Below are positions 11,956 through 25,185 of a stretch of DNA of 64,000 nucleotides, piece by piece. Both the position numbers and the translations under genes were made by a program. The stretch's first letter is position 1; each line of letters starts with the position of its first letter. The stretch spans positions 620,001-684,000 of the forward strand of contig JAEBUN010000022.1 of NCBI GenBank assembly GCA_023014365.1. Direction: 5' to 3'. Source of the stretch: Lepiota brunneoincarnata (lineage: Eukaryota > Basidiomycota > Agaricomycetes > Agaricales > Agaricaceae). The notes below the pieces were generated by a model. It made no database searches and was not told the origin of the DNA. It saw only the letters and a list, made by a program, of their open reading frames with translations.

Positions 11956-13322
11956 AGATATCATTAGGAACCAATAGACTACGTACATCTGCTAGAGTAA
12001 ATACATCTCTGACGAACCGATGGGCGCAGGAGAGATTGAAAAGCTATCTCGACCCCCCTCCCCTCCAAAGATGTGAATGGGGAAACGGGGCTGGGGCGTA
12101 TAGCTGGTCAGAGTAGGCAAAGGGTTCAGACAACGACTTATTTGTAGCAGATGCCGCAAAGTGGGTATTGGAGGTGGCTCCAGGCCAGATAGATCTCCTT
12201 TGGGTACATTGCAGCAGCCCCTATACGACAAATGTACGGCTCGTCGGTGACATTTTGCATCCGTGGAGGCGTGAGAGATTGACTCAGCCACTGTTCGGTT
12301 CTTCTCTGATCCGTGGATATCACCAAATAAATGTCCCGAAACCGCCCGCCAGGGGCTAGGGGGGGAGCGACAAGGCACCCGAGGGACAGTGTAGAGGCAG
12401 CGTTTGGGTGGCTTGGGTGGGGTCGAAGGATGGTGTTCAGTATCACATAAGAAATGCCTTCACGACGATTGATGTGCAAACCGAAGAAAGGTCCGAAGAA
12501 AGGTCCGAGAAACAAAACAGACAGAGATAATCCACGCCCTGCCACAAGTTTTTGTCATATCACACGACACGAATAAAGAAGCTTCAGAATACGAGCGGAG
12601 ACCCAATGGAGTAGGAACGTCAAGGCTCCACTGGTTGACCGGATTTCGTGTTTATCGGATTTGATTGCTGTTCAAACACTTCTGTGGAGGCACGTTGTAG
12701 GTATGAAGGGGGAAGGATCCAAGTTGATCAATGCATGTTGGCGGGGCGGTGAAGGGCCAGGAGCAAAAAACATTGATATCATTTTCCGGATATAGATACC
12801 GGAAGCAGAGAGTGAGAATCGGTCGATTCAAGGTCGAGTGACCATGATTCTGTGCCGCAGTTGAAGATATAAAGGTTATTATTGGTCAGTTTATGGGCAC
12901 AAGACTTGTCGGGCGGTCCGCCACAGGGCGAAGCCGGGAAGCAGAGAAGCTAGTGGCGTAGGTAGAAGAGTGGGGTCCACCAGGGGCAGGATCCGGGAAA
13001 TGCAGTATTCAGCAGGACGATCAAGAGGCAGAGGTCGTAACTGAAGCATTTGGATGGTCAACCCAGGCAGTTCAAAGATGATTTATGTTACCATTCGGAA
13101 TAGGATCGAACGTGTGATGTGTTTTTGTGCTCACGTGGGCACAGGAGCGGCCATATAACCGACAAGCGCTAGGAACAACTTTGAGTTTCAATCACCAACA
13201 CTTGGCGACCGCGGACAGGTTAGCTTTGTTGTCTTTCTCCACTTCATTTCTTACTTCTCGCAAAAGTGGAGTCCATCCCCCTCCGGCCACTACGCCCTGT
13301 AGTTCCACCGACTCTTCACACC
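11956..13322. other. Intergenic region between the NACHT array and the phosphate transporter
   Basis: No gene recognised. Short open frames on both strands (12,138-12,545 minus is the longest) show no domain or convincing splice signals. The last 200 bases before 13,323 are pyrimidine-rich and are the likely promoter and 5' UTR of the downstream transporter. Confidence 0.5.
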
Positions 13323-16300
13323 ATGAAATTCAGGTTAGTCTGCTTTTCAATTTGACTCCATACCCCCCCTTATTGAGTCATTTGGCGCTTCCTTTTAGCT
13401 CTGCTCTCAAGTTCAACGCCGTGTCCGATTGGTGGGAGGAGTACATCGCGTGAGTGTCCTTCATATCGCCCTGGGCCGTTAGTGCGGGCTTGACATCCAA
13501 CCTTAACAGCTACGATGCCCTCAAAAAGTACATCTATCAGCTCGAGAAGCAGCAGCACGGTCATGAAGTCTCATCACATCGAGATGTTGAGGTCGGAGAA
13601 CGCGAACGACTCCTCGATCACGGCGGCGACGCTCTCGGTACAGACCACCTCTTTAGGGGTCGTCTCGACCACGAAATGAGAAAGATTGTGGCCTTTTACC
13701 AAGTTCAGGAGAGCGAGCTTATGGATGAGCTGACGGAACTAGAAGAGTCTGTGGAACGACAGGAGGAGGCCGGTTTGGAGGCGGGTGCGCACTATTTGGG
13801 GCATTCCGATGACGACGACGACGACGAGAGTGTCTCCATCTCTCAGAGTCCTGAGCGGGTCCGTCGTCAACGCACAAATAGCACTGCGGGCAGGGCTCAC
13901 CGGATGTCTGGTATGTCATGTTCTTCTCTGAGTCACAGCGCGCTACATTTTCCTTCTCTAGCTACATATGACTACCGTTGGCGCCGTCCAAGCATCTCAT
14001 CCACAGAGGAAACCCACGGACTCGAAGAGAGCACGTTCACGCTCCACAGGGCACCCGGCCCAATTGGTGCCTTGGCCAACAAGTTCCATTCCCTCCGTGA
14101 CAGCTGGACCTCGGGTGCTCATAATGATGGCACCATTTGGTCAGCCAGGACCGATTACGCATATGACATGAGGATCCTCTTCAAACGCCGAATAACCCAT
14201 CTCTATATTAACTTTACCAATCTCCGTTCCTACGTCGACATCAACCATTCTGGCTTCCGCAAAATCATCAAAAAGTACGATAAAGTCACGTACTCCGAGC
14301 TCAAGGACAAATATCTGCATGAAGTGGTCGAGATCGCCACACCGTTTACCCAGGCGTCTAAAGATAAAGTCAATAGCGCTATCAATCGATTGGTCGAGCT
14401 GTATGCCAGGTGTGTTACGCACGGTGACAGGGCCGCTGCGAAACAACAGTTGCGTTTGCACCAGCGCGAAAACATTGCCTGGGAGCGCGACACAGTTTGG
14501 AGACAGATGATTGGTCGCCAGCGGCGTGGCGATGATAGCCAAACAGATTTGACTGGGGCGACGTTGGTCAAGGAGTCGGAAGAGCCGTTGGTGAAAGTAC
14601 CCACACCCGTCGGTCATTTCTATATCACGGGCAAGCTGATATGGGGTGCCATTGCCGTCGCCGTGTTCGCAATCCTTCTAAATACGAGAGTCCTTGCGTT
14701 AAAGGAGGCGAATAATTGCTTGGCGATTCTGGTATTTTGTACCATTATGTGGGCATCAGAGGTAAACCCACCTTCGAGAGTCTGGTGAATGTTGTGATTG
14801 ACTCCGGTTAGGCTATCCCCTTGTTCGTCACTTCTCTGTCGGTACCTGTGCTTCTCATCGCACTACGCGTCATCCGCGATGGCGAGTCCCACCGAATGTC
14901 CACTAAAGATGCCACACAGTTCGTGGTTTGCTATATCTGAATATTGTGCCCATACTGATTGTCTGAGTAACTCTTCAGATACGTGTTTTCGATCATGTTC
15001 AACCCCACAATCATGCTTCTCATCGGAGGCTTCACCATCTCTTCCGCCTTGAGCAAGACGAACATCGATAAGGTGCTAATTACACGTGTCCTCAGCTTTG
15101 CAGGGACGAAGCCGAGAACTGTCCTCCTGGCCTTCATGTGTGTGTCATGCTTTGCAAGTATGTGGATAAGGTAAGCCAATCCTCGTGTCAGCATCCCGCT
15201 CCTCTGACATCTTTCCTAGTAACGTTGCTGCCCCGACTCTATGCTTCACCTTGATTCGGGCACGTGCTTAATATCATCTTACCTGCGTTTTACTTAGTAT
15301 ATTTCAACCATAGCCTATTCTACGAACCATCCCACCAAAAGCCAGCTTTGGGCCATGCCTCATCGTATGCCTTCTCTTCTCTCCCCGCACTCCTCTCTCG
15401 AACCATCCCACAGCTGGCCATTGCCCTCGCAGCCAACATTGGTGGTCAAAGCTCGCCGATCTCTTCACCCCAAAACCTCATTGCGATCGGGGAAATGGAA
15501 CCACCAATCGGGTGGGGAGCTTGGTTTGCCGTCGCTCTTCCGGTCTCCTTCATCTCCATCATCCTTATTTGGGGCTTCCTTCTCCTCTCCTACCGCCCCG
15601 CACGATCACCGGATGGCGAGGGTGAGATCGAGATCAGAGGTATTAGGCCGACGAAGGAGAGGTTTACGGTAAAACAGTGGTGGGTTACTGTTGTTTGTAT
15701 CGTTACCATCGCGTTGTGGTGCATCGAACATTCGATTGAGCGGTATGTGGGTGATATGGGCGTTATTGCTCTTATTCCGGTGTTGGCTTTCTTTTCCACT
15801 GGTGTTTTGAAGAAGGTTCGTCTCGGGCTGCGTTTTCCAAGGCGTGGTTGGTTGATTGATTGTTGCCATAGGACGACTTTGAGAAGTTCGCGTGGACGAT
15901 CGTCTTTCTCGCCATGGGTGGGATCGCTCTTGGAAAGGGTGTTGTGTCAAGTGGCCTCCTTGAGGTTCTTGACATCAAGATCCGGGATCTAGTGCATGGT
16001 TATGCGCTCTACAGTGTTGTGTTGATTCTTGCGCCTATTGTCTTGGTGTGTCCTTACTACTACCTCCCCTGCCAGGTGGGGGGGGGGAACATATTCATAC
16101 CATACTTACTCTCCGGTATAACTCAAGGTCATCTCTACGTTTATCTCCCACACCATTGCTAGTGTCCTCCTCGTGCCCATCGCCAAGGAAGTTGGACGGA
16201 ATCTGCCCAACCAACCGCGTAACCTGCTTATCTTTATCACCGCCCTCATTTGCTCCACAGGTATGGGAATGCCAGTATCCGGATTCCCGAATCAGACCGC

Positions 16301-16628
16301 GTAAGCCATTATACCATCAAAATTCTCTCTTCATGATTCTAATCCTCATTGAACTTGGGAATTCAGGGCAACCCAAGAGGATGAGTTGGGTCAGCTGTAT
16401 CTCTCCAATGTAGATTTCTTAAAGAATGGTGTGCCCGCGAGTATCATTGCTACACTGGTGAGCACTCTCACCCTCAAGACCACTTCTCTTGATGGTTTGA
16501 GACTGATGTATTGTGGACAGGTGGTGTCGACCGTTGGCTTTGTCCTTATGAGATGGGTTGGGTGCGTGATTCTTTCTTTTGTTTTTTGCTGTGTTCCTAT
16601 TTGCTCAACGGTTTGTTGTAGGGTGTGA
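13323..16628 (+). CDS. PHO91: SPX-domain low-affinity phosphate transporter (Pho87/90/91 type)
   Basis: Imports or exports inorganic phosphate across the plasma or vacuolar membrane; the SPX domain senses inositol pyrophosphates. I splice 14 exons: 13323-13333, 13399-13449, 13510-13910, 13962-14761, 14812-14918, 14979-15170, 15220-15259, 15314-15364, 15414-15815, 15872-16045, 16128-16300, 16367-16457, 16521-16561, 16622-16628. Together they make 2541 nt (846 aa), an exact multiple of three. The start MKFSSALKFNAVSDWWEEYI and the lysine-rich GFRKIIKKYDK are SPX hallmarks. From about residue 395 come membrane segments of the anion permease family, with NIGGQSSPISSPQN and STFISHTIASVLLVPIA as conserved transport motifs. 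Intron 7 is GC-AG (15260-15313); the family motif PILRT across this junction supports it. Which of PHO87/90/91 it is closest to cannot be settled by eye. Confidence 0.93.
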
Positions 16629-17332
16629 TCGATTTTAGACTCTGGGTTTTAAATTTTTCTTTTTTTAATCTCCTTGTGCCGCAAGGAAAACAGTGCTCGG
16701 CCATGGGTATTTACAATGATCTCCGCTGTGTATATTATCTTGTCTGTTTACCTCAGGATATATCGTCGTGCATTTGGAACCCTCCTGCTTAATCTTGAAC
16801 TCGCACCCTGGCCCGTTCACTAGCGCCCCTCGCTTTGACTAGGGCTTCTGATGTTACATGTCCGTCGGCCGATTGTTTTTTTTTTGACACCACACTACGA
16901 CTTTCCTGGAAGGGGTGCGCCTCCAACCCTTGAATTTTCCCTGTCGATCGTTTTTTTTTCTAGTGTGCGCCCCTTTTCCTCCCCCCTGACACTTTTGGCA
17001 AGCTCACTTGGAAGTCGCGTCAAAACGCCCTAACCGACCCGCTAATTATTAGCCCCAACAGCAGCATTAGTTTCAAACCATCAATTCTACGTCTTGAAAG
17101 GTGTAAGAACGAAAAAAAACGCGCATAAGGCGGCGCCAAAAAGGGGGGAAGCTAGGAACTAAATTGAACTTGGGGGACGGAGAAGCGGCGGTGGTAGAGT
17201 GTGTGGGTTCTTTGGTAAAAGTAGTGTGTTCTTGGCCCCCCCTCCCCAGCAATACTACTACTGCCCAAATTGTCTTCTGGTTTCGCCACCGTGTTGGGGA
17301 GTAGTGGGTTTCTTTCCTACGACGAACACGAA

Positions 17333-17371
17333 CGTGTGTGTGTGTATGTGTGTATACGTGTGTGTGTGTGC
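17333..17371. repeat. (GT)n microsatellite
   Basis: Imperfect GT repeat interrupted by gtat and acgt units. Confidence 0.9.
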
Positions 17372-18184
17372 CTCGAGCATATGCACCACATTATGGGCTG
17401 CTCGGGCGAACTGGGGAATAGGAAACGACGTCGACAGCTCGTTGCTATGTTTAGGTATTTGCACCACGAGGAAGGGTAGGATGGTCAGGGCCAGATCTAA
17501 GGATATAGGCACACCACCAGATGCACACACACTGCTACATGCGCTGGAATGCTGGAAAGAAGCGTCGAGAAGGAGAATTTTTAGCGAGGGGTGTATAGTC
17601 CAGTTGTATTTTTTCTCTCCAACAAGGGGCGTTCGCGGGTTCCACAGTTGGCGAAGATAGATTTACACCCTGGTTCGTGGTGGTGGTTAGTGTGTTTCTT
17701 GTGCTTCAAGGAATGTTCGACCCTTTCCTCTTTTCCTGGGTGCCAAGAGGAATCAGGGACGCATGATCACCTTCCTCCCCGGTGCTCGGAGCGCTCTAAT
17801 TGAGTCACCATCGCGTCGATGGTGTAATACGGATAGGTAAGGTACTTTTTCCTTACACGCCCGCGTTGTCAAATCGACCGTTTACTATCAATATTCTCTT
17901 GTTTATTCTCCGGTGAATCAGGAGTGTGTGTGTGTGCTCGGGCAGTTGCGAAGGGAAAGGAACTCCGTACTCCGGTGGAGGCTTGGCTTTGCATAGAGAT
18001 TTTGTCGTGTGTTTGGGAACTATATTTTCGGGTAGATAGTGGCGAAGGGGGGGGAGGAAGGTAGGAGATACACGCTGTTTTTGTTTTTTGTTTTCGTTTT
18101 TTTTTTTTCTTGGAAAGAGAAGTGAACTGGTTCTCCTTTAGCTTCCAGAATGGTTTCGAGTTCGCAAGTCATTTCTGGGAAGCG

Positions 18185-18206
18185 AGTGTGTGCGCGCGCG
18201 CGCGCC
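18185..18206. repeat. (GT)n(GC)n microsatellite
   Basis: Short gtgtgt run followed by a pure gc run, an alternating purine-pyrimidine tract able to adopt Z-DNA. Confidence 0.85.
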
Positions 18207-19120
18207 AGAATTCTTGTAGATTCAATTTGCCGAACATCTATCTCTCTCTCCTCGCCTCTTGACAATACAAAGGCAAAAAAGAAAAGAACGACTCAGAATT
18301 CATGGACTCGGAGTCGAGTTGTAGCGAGTGGTAACCACTAATAAAAATGACAGATTATTTATTCAATTTACTCAGCGTCAGCGCGCGCTCGAGCGCTTGC
18401 TTCGCCTTCCCAATCCTTCCTTCTTCAGGATAGGGCAGCTCGATGTGTGAAAAAAACAAAATTCTCGCGTGATTGTCGCAACTTTCAGGCCGGCAAAAAA
18501 AGCCTGCTATGTATTACTTCTACTTTATACAGAAGTGCGAAACCGGACCGACGAAGGAAATAGGTGGGCAACTAGTAGCCTCACCACCATCGACGTCGGA
18601 AAAAGTCGGCTACCTCCCCCATTCGAAGTTATCGCCCAAAGCCGAGTGAGCCTACTACCTCTTTGGAATGGGATGGGAATTCCGGACTAGTGCTATACAC
18701 TTACACCCACGAACATTCCCGGCCCGTTAACGATCCAACCGTTTCTCTTGTACTAAGTAGGAAAAGGAGAAGGGGCGCTTTCTTAGACCGGGTTACCTGT
18801 TGCTAGTCAAGCGTTATGTAAATAAAAAAATTAAGTAACCCTCCCCTCCGTTAGTCATGTATTTCCATGAACACTACTTGGAAACGCGCTAGAAGTGGGA
18901 ATTTCCCTAGAGGAGAATTCAAGAGAACCAGAACTGTATTGACAGGGGAAATGACAGGGAAAGAAATAAACTGGTTACTTGTTGTAATGAAAATGATTGG
19001 TTGGGTGAGGTCACCCCTTCCGTTGTCGTTTTCTTTTTTCTTTTTTTTTCTCCATCTCCGACGAGGAAGGGATTTCGGATATCCCTCGATTTGAACGAAG
19101 GAAAGGGAGAGAGAGAGGGA

Positions 19121-19142
19121 AGAAGAAGAAGAAGAAGAAGAA
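19121..19142. repeat. (AAG)n microsatellite
   Basis: Seven aag units in tandem inside a purine-rich stretch. Confidence 0.85.
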
Positions 19143-20480
19143 TACCACGGAGAAACAAACCGAAAATGGGGAAACCACTAAATGTGTGTGTGTATGTGTG
19201 TGTGTTTCGTGCCTAAGTTTTTCAATACCAAACTAAAAACGGTGAGGCGTCATTCGTTGTCAGAACTCTCGAGGTTAGTCCAGAGTTCTTTTCTTTTGGA
19301 CCCCAACCCAACCAACCCAATAAAGGCTTGGCCTAACGCGATGCTGTGCTTTATCCCTTCCGTGGACAAGGGACAAGGGGAGGCAAGGGAGTGTTTCGAG
19401 AACCTCTGGAAAGCCAAGCCCTTGTATGGAGAAGAGGCGCCCCCTCCCCATACATGCCGAAAGAAAAGAAAAAAAGAAAAGTACCCTTGGCAACGAACAG
19501 CTAAGTGTTCCCCGTCCCCGTCCCCGTCACCCCGTCCACACACCGAACCTGAATAATCCAAACCAAAGGGTGAGTGTGATGCTTAGCTGCCCAATTTTGA
19601 AAAAAGAATGCATATGCATGTCGTTATTTAGGGTGAGGGCGATATATCGGGACCGAAAGCTCCGGGTCCGGGGGGGGGGCCTCCGGAGCGGGTGGAAAAA
19701 TAATAGTAATAATTAGGGATCCCCAAGTCAAACCAAAAAAAAAAAAAAGAGATGATGATTGTTGGGGGGACAACATCAAATAATTAATCAAATTAATTAC
19801 CTAGCTACCCGCTCGGAACCGAATAGTTACTAGGGAAGTATTATTATTTCGTTTGTTTTTTTATTTTTATTTTTAACTTAAATTATTCGGTTTGCATATG
19901 TCAAAAGGTTAAATATAGGTCTCTGTGTGCCTGAAAAAAGCCCATCTGCCCAAGCTCGTCCTTTCCGATGGAATCAAGCTATAAAGAAATTAAAAATAAA
20001 TAAAAATAAAAATAAAAAAGATCCCAACCAAACCAATTCATCTGTTCGTTACTGCTTTCCATCGAACTGGAGGGGAGGGGTGAGAGGTGAAAGGGAGCAG
20101 CAGAGAGACCCATGCCAATGTCAATAACCAAACACATTTCCCCGAGGTTTGGAATGGTCATTCAGGAAGTAGGGGGAACAAGAAGACATATTCCCAAATC
20201 TATCACGAACCGGGTATCCTTTTCGCATCCCTGATGGCCAAAAAAAAACCCCCATTGGCCCACGTTGGAGGGGGACCAAACCACCCTCCCTCGCTTACTG
20301 GGTCCGACTGATACTGGTCTCTCTTGTTATACCCACTTACGAGATGTTAATAACGGTACAACTTGTCAGCTCCCCAAGCAGACCTCTCTCAAAAAGACAT
20401 TTCTTCTCTCGAGTGATAGGGTAATCATCGAAATTTCCCCGCCGCCCGATGAGACGACGGCCGCCCAGCTGACTGGCCCG

Positions 20481-20522
20481 TGTACGCGTGCGCGCGCGCA
20501 CGCACACACACACACATACACA
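20481..20522. repeat. (CG)n(CA)n microsatellite
   Basis: Alternating purine-pyrimidine tract: a cgcgcgcg core followed by cacaca units. Confidence 0.85.
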
Positions 20523-20923
20523 TCGATGATCAACTCAAGAAGAAGCCCCCCATCTCAGTTCTTGAACAAATCCATTGTTTAAGTAGGTATGAGATGAGGT
20601 ATCAACATGCCATTGTATACGTATTTAATGATAACCGGGGGGTGGGGACAGTGATGATGCTGAATAAAAGAGAGAGAGACGGGGAGGGTATATCTAGGTA
20701 TAAATCTGTCAAAGTAAATACCGCGAGTCAAAAAAAAAGCAAAAAAAAAGCAAGCCCGTGTGGCACGATAAAATGCTAGGTTGGGGGGGAGAGCAAACAA
20801 CAAAAAGCAAAGATGTGGTTGCGCAAAGGAGTGTGTGGACTAGGTGTGTGTGAACCAACCAGACGATTATGACTATTATATGACAGCATGTGGATTCGAA
20901 ATGGAAAACAAGAAACAAAACGA

Positions 20924-23002
20924 CTACCATGGTCGTAAAGGCTGTTGTTGTTGCTGTTGTTGCCGGACAGCTGTATCATTGAACTCTGAATACTTCACAG
21001 AAGGAGTAGCAGAGTTCCCTTCATCGCCGCCGTCATCACTGTACCGCTTCTTCCGATATCCTCCTCCTGATCGCTGGTGCTGCTGGTGCTGCTGCTGCTC
21101 GGCTTCAGAAGAGGAATCCAGGTGAATTCTATCCGCAGCAATGGTCAGCGGCAACATGCTCATCGCGTTTTCGTCTCGGTAGCGGTGGGATAGACCAGGA
21201 GAAGAAAGAATAGAGTGAGGCGTAGATGGAGAAACGGGAGAAGGCTCTCCAGTGGATGTGTTACCAGAGAGGTCACCTTCGTATGATCTCTGTGATATGC
21301 TACATGCACGCGAAGGTGGGCGCGAGAGACGTCGGCGCTGCCGGCCCCGATAGTCATAGTAAGGGTGAGATCCGTGTGAGTGTGTGTAAGTGGGAAGTGA
21401 ACTCGGGTGGCGCTTGGGTGATGTCTCCATCGACCGTCTGATGAAAGGAAGCAGTCAGAACGGTTCAGTCCACGAAAAACAAGGTAATCTTACGGATAAG
21501 GCTGGGCGGCAAGGGAATGCCTCCTCATCCAAAGTTTTTCATCATCGCTTTGGCTAGTGGTACGTCCATGTCCATGTGACAATGGCTCATCATCGGACCG
21601 TAGCCGCCTTAGTACGGCTGCGGAATCGTTGGTGTGAATCCCCCGCAGGTCTTCTAGTGCGGAGATCGGAGGCAGCGCATAGGGCGAACTGCTATGTCCC
21701 TTATCATTCGCCAGAGTCCGCAACGGCGGCAACATAATGTTTTCCTGCTCCGGCATCGGTGTAGGGATTTCGAGAGAGAGCGAGCCTGCGGACGAAGGTT
21801 TCCGCAAGGCGGCGGTGGCCGAGGTGGTGACGTAGGGAGAGTATCGCGCAAGCCCGTCTTGGATGGAAGCTGACGCACTCGGGCCGGACATTATTGGAGG
21901 CGCCAATTGGTGGTAGCGGTCAAGACGCACAGGATGGTGAGGGTGGTAGGCATGCGCAGGGCTGGTAGAGGATAGAGACTGATGAGAGAGACTCGGGGTA
22001 CTGACACCAGGGGCGGGCGTTACGACGGTCCAGTTGGGGTTGTTGGATTCTCTCGGGCTCTGGGCCATCGGGGCTGCGGGTTGGGTGTTCCGCCGTGTCC
22101 GTCTTCTGTTATTTCCGTTGGCTACAACCTGGCCATATCCTGGTTGATCGGGGGATAAACATGTGCTAGGGAATGTAGGCCTTTTTGGTTTATGAGCAAA
22201 ATGGATGGGGATACAGATTGGGGCAGCTTACCCAAAGAGAGGTACTAGATCGTCGCGGATTTTCCACGCAACACTATATAAAATTCAATGTCAGAGAGAT
22301 GAAAAGCAATGCCGAGGGAGAAGACCGACCGTCTTGAGAGACGTAGAGCGACCTATGTATGTGATTGTCGTGAGGATTGTCATTCGTGTGTGTATGCGTG
22401 TAGTGGGTTGCACTGACCTCGTAGGGCATCCAAGTGCCTTGTATTTTTAGATAGCCACCTCGGACTCGTCGGATGAGAGGCGCTAGGTCAGGTTGGGAGT
22501 CTATCATCTTTACTATATCGGCTGTGAGATGGATTGAGCATGGGATGGGATAAATGACCAGACGCCACAGACCTTTTGAGTTACCCAGTGCTAGCGAAGG
22601 GCGGTGAGTGAGCCGGGCGGGGGTTTACGAATGTGGGGAGAGGATACATACCCTTCCAGATGCCAGTCCACAATATGTAGCCATCGTCGATATCCATCAT
22701 TATCCATTGCCCATTGAGAGGGTATTCATATACAGGACTGGGGGGTGGGGTGAGGTGGAGGGAGAAAGAAGAGAAGGGTTGGGAGGTGCTCACATATAGC
22801 CGCGAGGATCATTGCTGGTTATGTAGCGGCCCTTCATGACCTGGTGGTTTGGGCTTGCATAAGGACGAGGGCGGGGTGTTGAGGGGGAAGCAGAGGCAGT
22901 CTGTATCGGGTCCTAGAAGGGGGGGGGGGGAAGGGGTTGTGAGTAGGGCGGGGGAGGAGAGCAGGAGAGAGAGAGGGATACCTGCAGCATACCGGAAGTC
23001 AT
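20924..23002 (-). CDS. APSES / KilA-N domain transcription factor
   Basis: Fungus-specific DNA-binding regulator, expected in the nucleus. Spliced exons run from MTSGMLQ (22982-23002), through DPIQTASASPSTPRPR...GRYITSNDPRGY (22794-22912), then IPVYEYPLNGQWIMMDIDDG..ILWTGIWK (about 22646-22733). Next come small exons with ALGNSKADIVKMIDSQPDL and RRVRGGYLKIQGTWMPYE, then VAWKIRDDLVPLFG and PTFPSTCLSPDQPGYGQ. The GYLKIQGTW segment is the diagnostic KilA-N/APSES helix-strand core. Behind it is a long disordered Ser/Pro/Gln tail (21490-22160 and 20924-21430) with a polyQ stretch (QQQHQQHQ and QQQQQQQ) ending RPW. A basic NGNNRRRTRRN stretch follows the DNA-binding domain and could be a nuclear signal. 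No frameshift needed. Which APSES subfamily (StuA-like or Xbp1-like) is uncertain; no ankyrin repeats, so it is not a Mbp1/Swi6 type. Confidence 0.85.
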
Positions 23003-25185
23003 GATGTCGAAAGCGGAAAAGCAAGGGAGAGGAGTTGCTTAAGTAGCGGTTCATGGGTTGACGTAGTTGGCTTGTTGTTGGAATTAGTCGGAATGGTTTG
23101 TTCTCGGTTTGTTTCCGAGGAAGTAAATCTGGATCCCGTGCCTGTCAGGCCCTTTACGGCTTGCTTCGGCAAGATTCAAGATATCGCCGTAAGGGGTAAT
23201 GACAAACTCTTTCTATTTTCGTGCCTGTTGCCTTTTCTAGCTGTCCCTGGTCTCCTCCAGCGGCCGCCAGCTCGAGCCTTGTCGACGTCCATGGCGACCC
23301 CCCTTTGGCGGCCGTTAGACTTTGTTCCTTTGCTCGAGCGCCCGGCTCATCTGTTCTTCCTAGCGCTTTCGACATTGCCTCCTCCTCCTCCTCCCTCCTT
23401 CGTCGGAACCACACACCCGCACGCCCTTCCTCCCTCTCCCCCCCCCCCTACCATTCTCCACAATCAAAGATCGGTTCGCCAACACATACACACACACACA
23501 CAAAGCAACCCGGTCGCGGTTTCTGCCTATTCCCCCCGTGGCGTGGGGGTTCTGGCAACCCCAAATTGGGTCACCTCTTCGATCGTTGACGATTTGTCGT
23601 TCCTGAGAAGCCCTCAACTTCGATCGTTGTGAGTGTGATCTTGGGCCTCGAACGTCACGAGCATCCGTGCGAATCAAATCCACTCATTCCCACATTCCCT
23701 GACAACCCCACTACACACACCACACACACGCACCACATCCCTCCTTGCGCGGCCCGCCCTTGTCGCAGTCGGTACCGAGATCAATTTTTTTGCTGGCATT
23801 GAAACGTGTGGGCTCGCTTGCTGGGGGGTGGTCACTCGTGCTCTCCGAAGATAAAGAAGTAAAGATAGTAGCACACCCTCCAACCACACGCGCTTATTAT
23901 TCCGAGGGATGTGACGTGGAGTGTCCCTTGCGTCGACAGCACATATGGATGTGGCTTAACCTGATGTTCCAAGAGGAAAACCGTCCCCCTCCCCTCCATC
24001 ATTGATCTCGTCTGTCAAACGGACCATGAGCAACTCTTACTACCGATTAGTCTAAACATTCCCGCCACAGACTTACACCTATTGACGTCACAACGTTGGG
24101 CCGACCCGGACGTTTAGGTAGGTCACTGGCCGGTTGGTGTCACAATAAGCTGCGGAATCCGACTATGCATGCGTGCAATGTCTGTAGAACGCTCTCACCC
24201 ACATGGCCGAGGGAGCAGATCAATCCCCCAGTTGCACCCTTCCCCCTCCCCACGCCATTTCCGCGGTCTGCCTTAACCTCATGCCTGCCGGTCTCAGTCG
24301 GTAACAGTTATTATTCCAGCTCTCATCCGATAACAACAAGACTAGTACCAGAACGTCAATCAACCCCCAAGCCAAGCATTGCCTTACCTCACTCGCCTGA
24401 AACAAGTCGCCCGTTTTGACAGGAAATTAAAAAAGCCTTTAATCACTTCTATGAACCTGGGACTAGACTGACCATGGAAGGCAATCGAGGGGCCCAAAAT
24501 GTCATGCCCCTTCCCCCCCCCCTCCCCCAAGCCATCATCATCATTCAAATAGCAATGTAACCATAACTCAATTTCTCGGCCTTGTGACATTCAGTATTCT
24601 GGGCACTGAGCTAGTGTTCCCTCCCTTTACGACATCGCTTCGGCCGGGTGCAGTTGGGGGGTGACAACCTCCCTTCACCCCCTCCTCCGGTGGCAGCAGA
24701 GTGAGTATGTACCTACGAACATGTTTTTCTCTCCAGGGCAACGACCACACACACAGCCGTTGGTGTCATGTAATGAAGGGAAGGAAGTGTTTCGGACGGG
24801 TTGTCTCTCTCTTACCCTCAAATTTTTTTGACTTTGAGCGCAACAAGGCGTTTATCAGTCGGCTTCCAAAAAAAGGAAAATGCCACATGAGCCCTGTTTC
24901 GAAATCGAAGCACACTTTTGGACAAGTGATGGGCAAGGAGAGACAAACAAAAAAAAAAAATAGAAGAAAGCAAACTGCCAGAAGACCTGGGAGATAAACC
25001 CATCTCTTTGGGGAAAACCAAACGCAGTGACCGCCCCGATGGTCCAATGATCTGCACCCCTCCGTCATGGTCCAACGTAAACTTTGGTCTCTTCGCTTCC
25101 AAAACTTTTCAGAAAAATAGGCGGCCCTATTGTTCACAGCACATCTTTCCCTACGAGAAGCTAAACTATGACAAGTGTTGATATG
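23003..25185. other. Intergenic region between the APSES and PTPA genes
   Basis: Pyrimidine-rich with scattered CA repeats (around 23487-23505 and 23713-23732). A 186-codon plus-strand frame at 23072-23632 is Pro/Ser/His-rich, lacks any domain, and looks fortuitous. The 23.0-23.7 kb part is the likely promoter and leader of the APSES gene. No gene called. Confidence 0.5.

Larger units (their letters stand above)
16629..20923. other. Gene-poor, low-complexity intergenic region
   Basis: About 4.3 kb with many homopolymer runs and microsatellites and no frame with a recognisable domain. The longest open frames are broken by simple repeats and have no homologues that I recognise. It probably holds the long 3' and 5' flanks of the neighbouring genes; an unspliced noncoding RNA cannot be excluded from sequence alone. 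Confidence 0.5.

Noticed and set aside
15264..15413. Continuous frame YFNHSLFYEPSHQKP as transporter exon
   Set aside because: It retains a clear intron (15365-15413) and replaces the conserved PILRTIPPK and CLILAIALAANIGG sequence; judged intron retention.
23072..23632. 186-codon plus-strand frame
   Set aside because: Pro/His-rich low-complexity composition with CA repeats, no domain, sits in the APSES gene's 5' flank.
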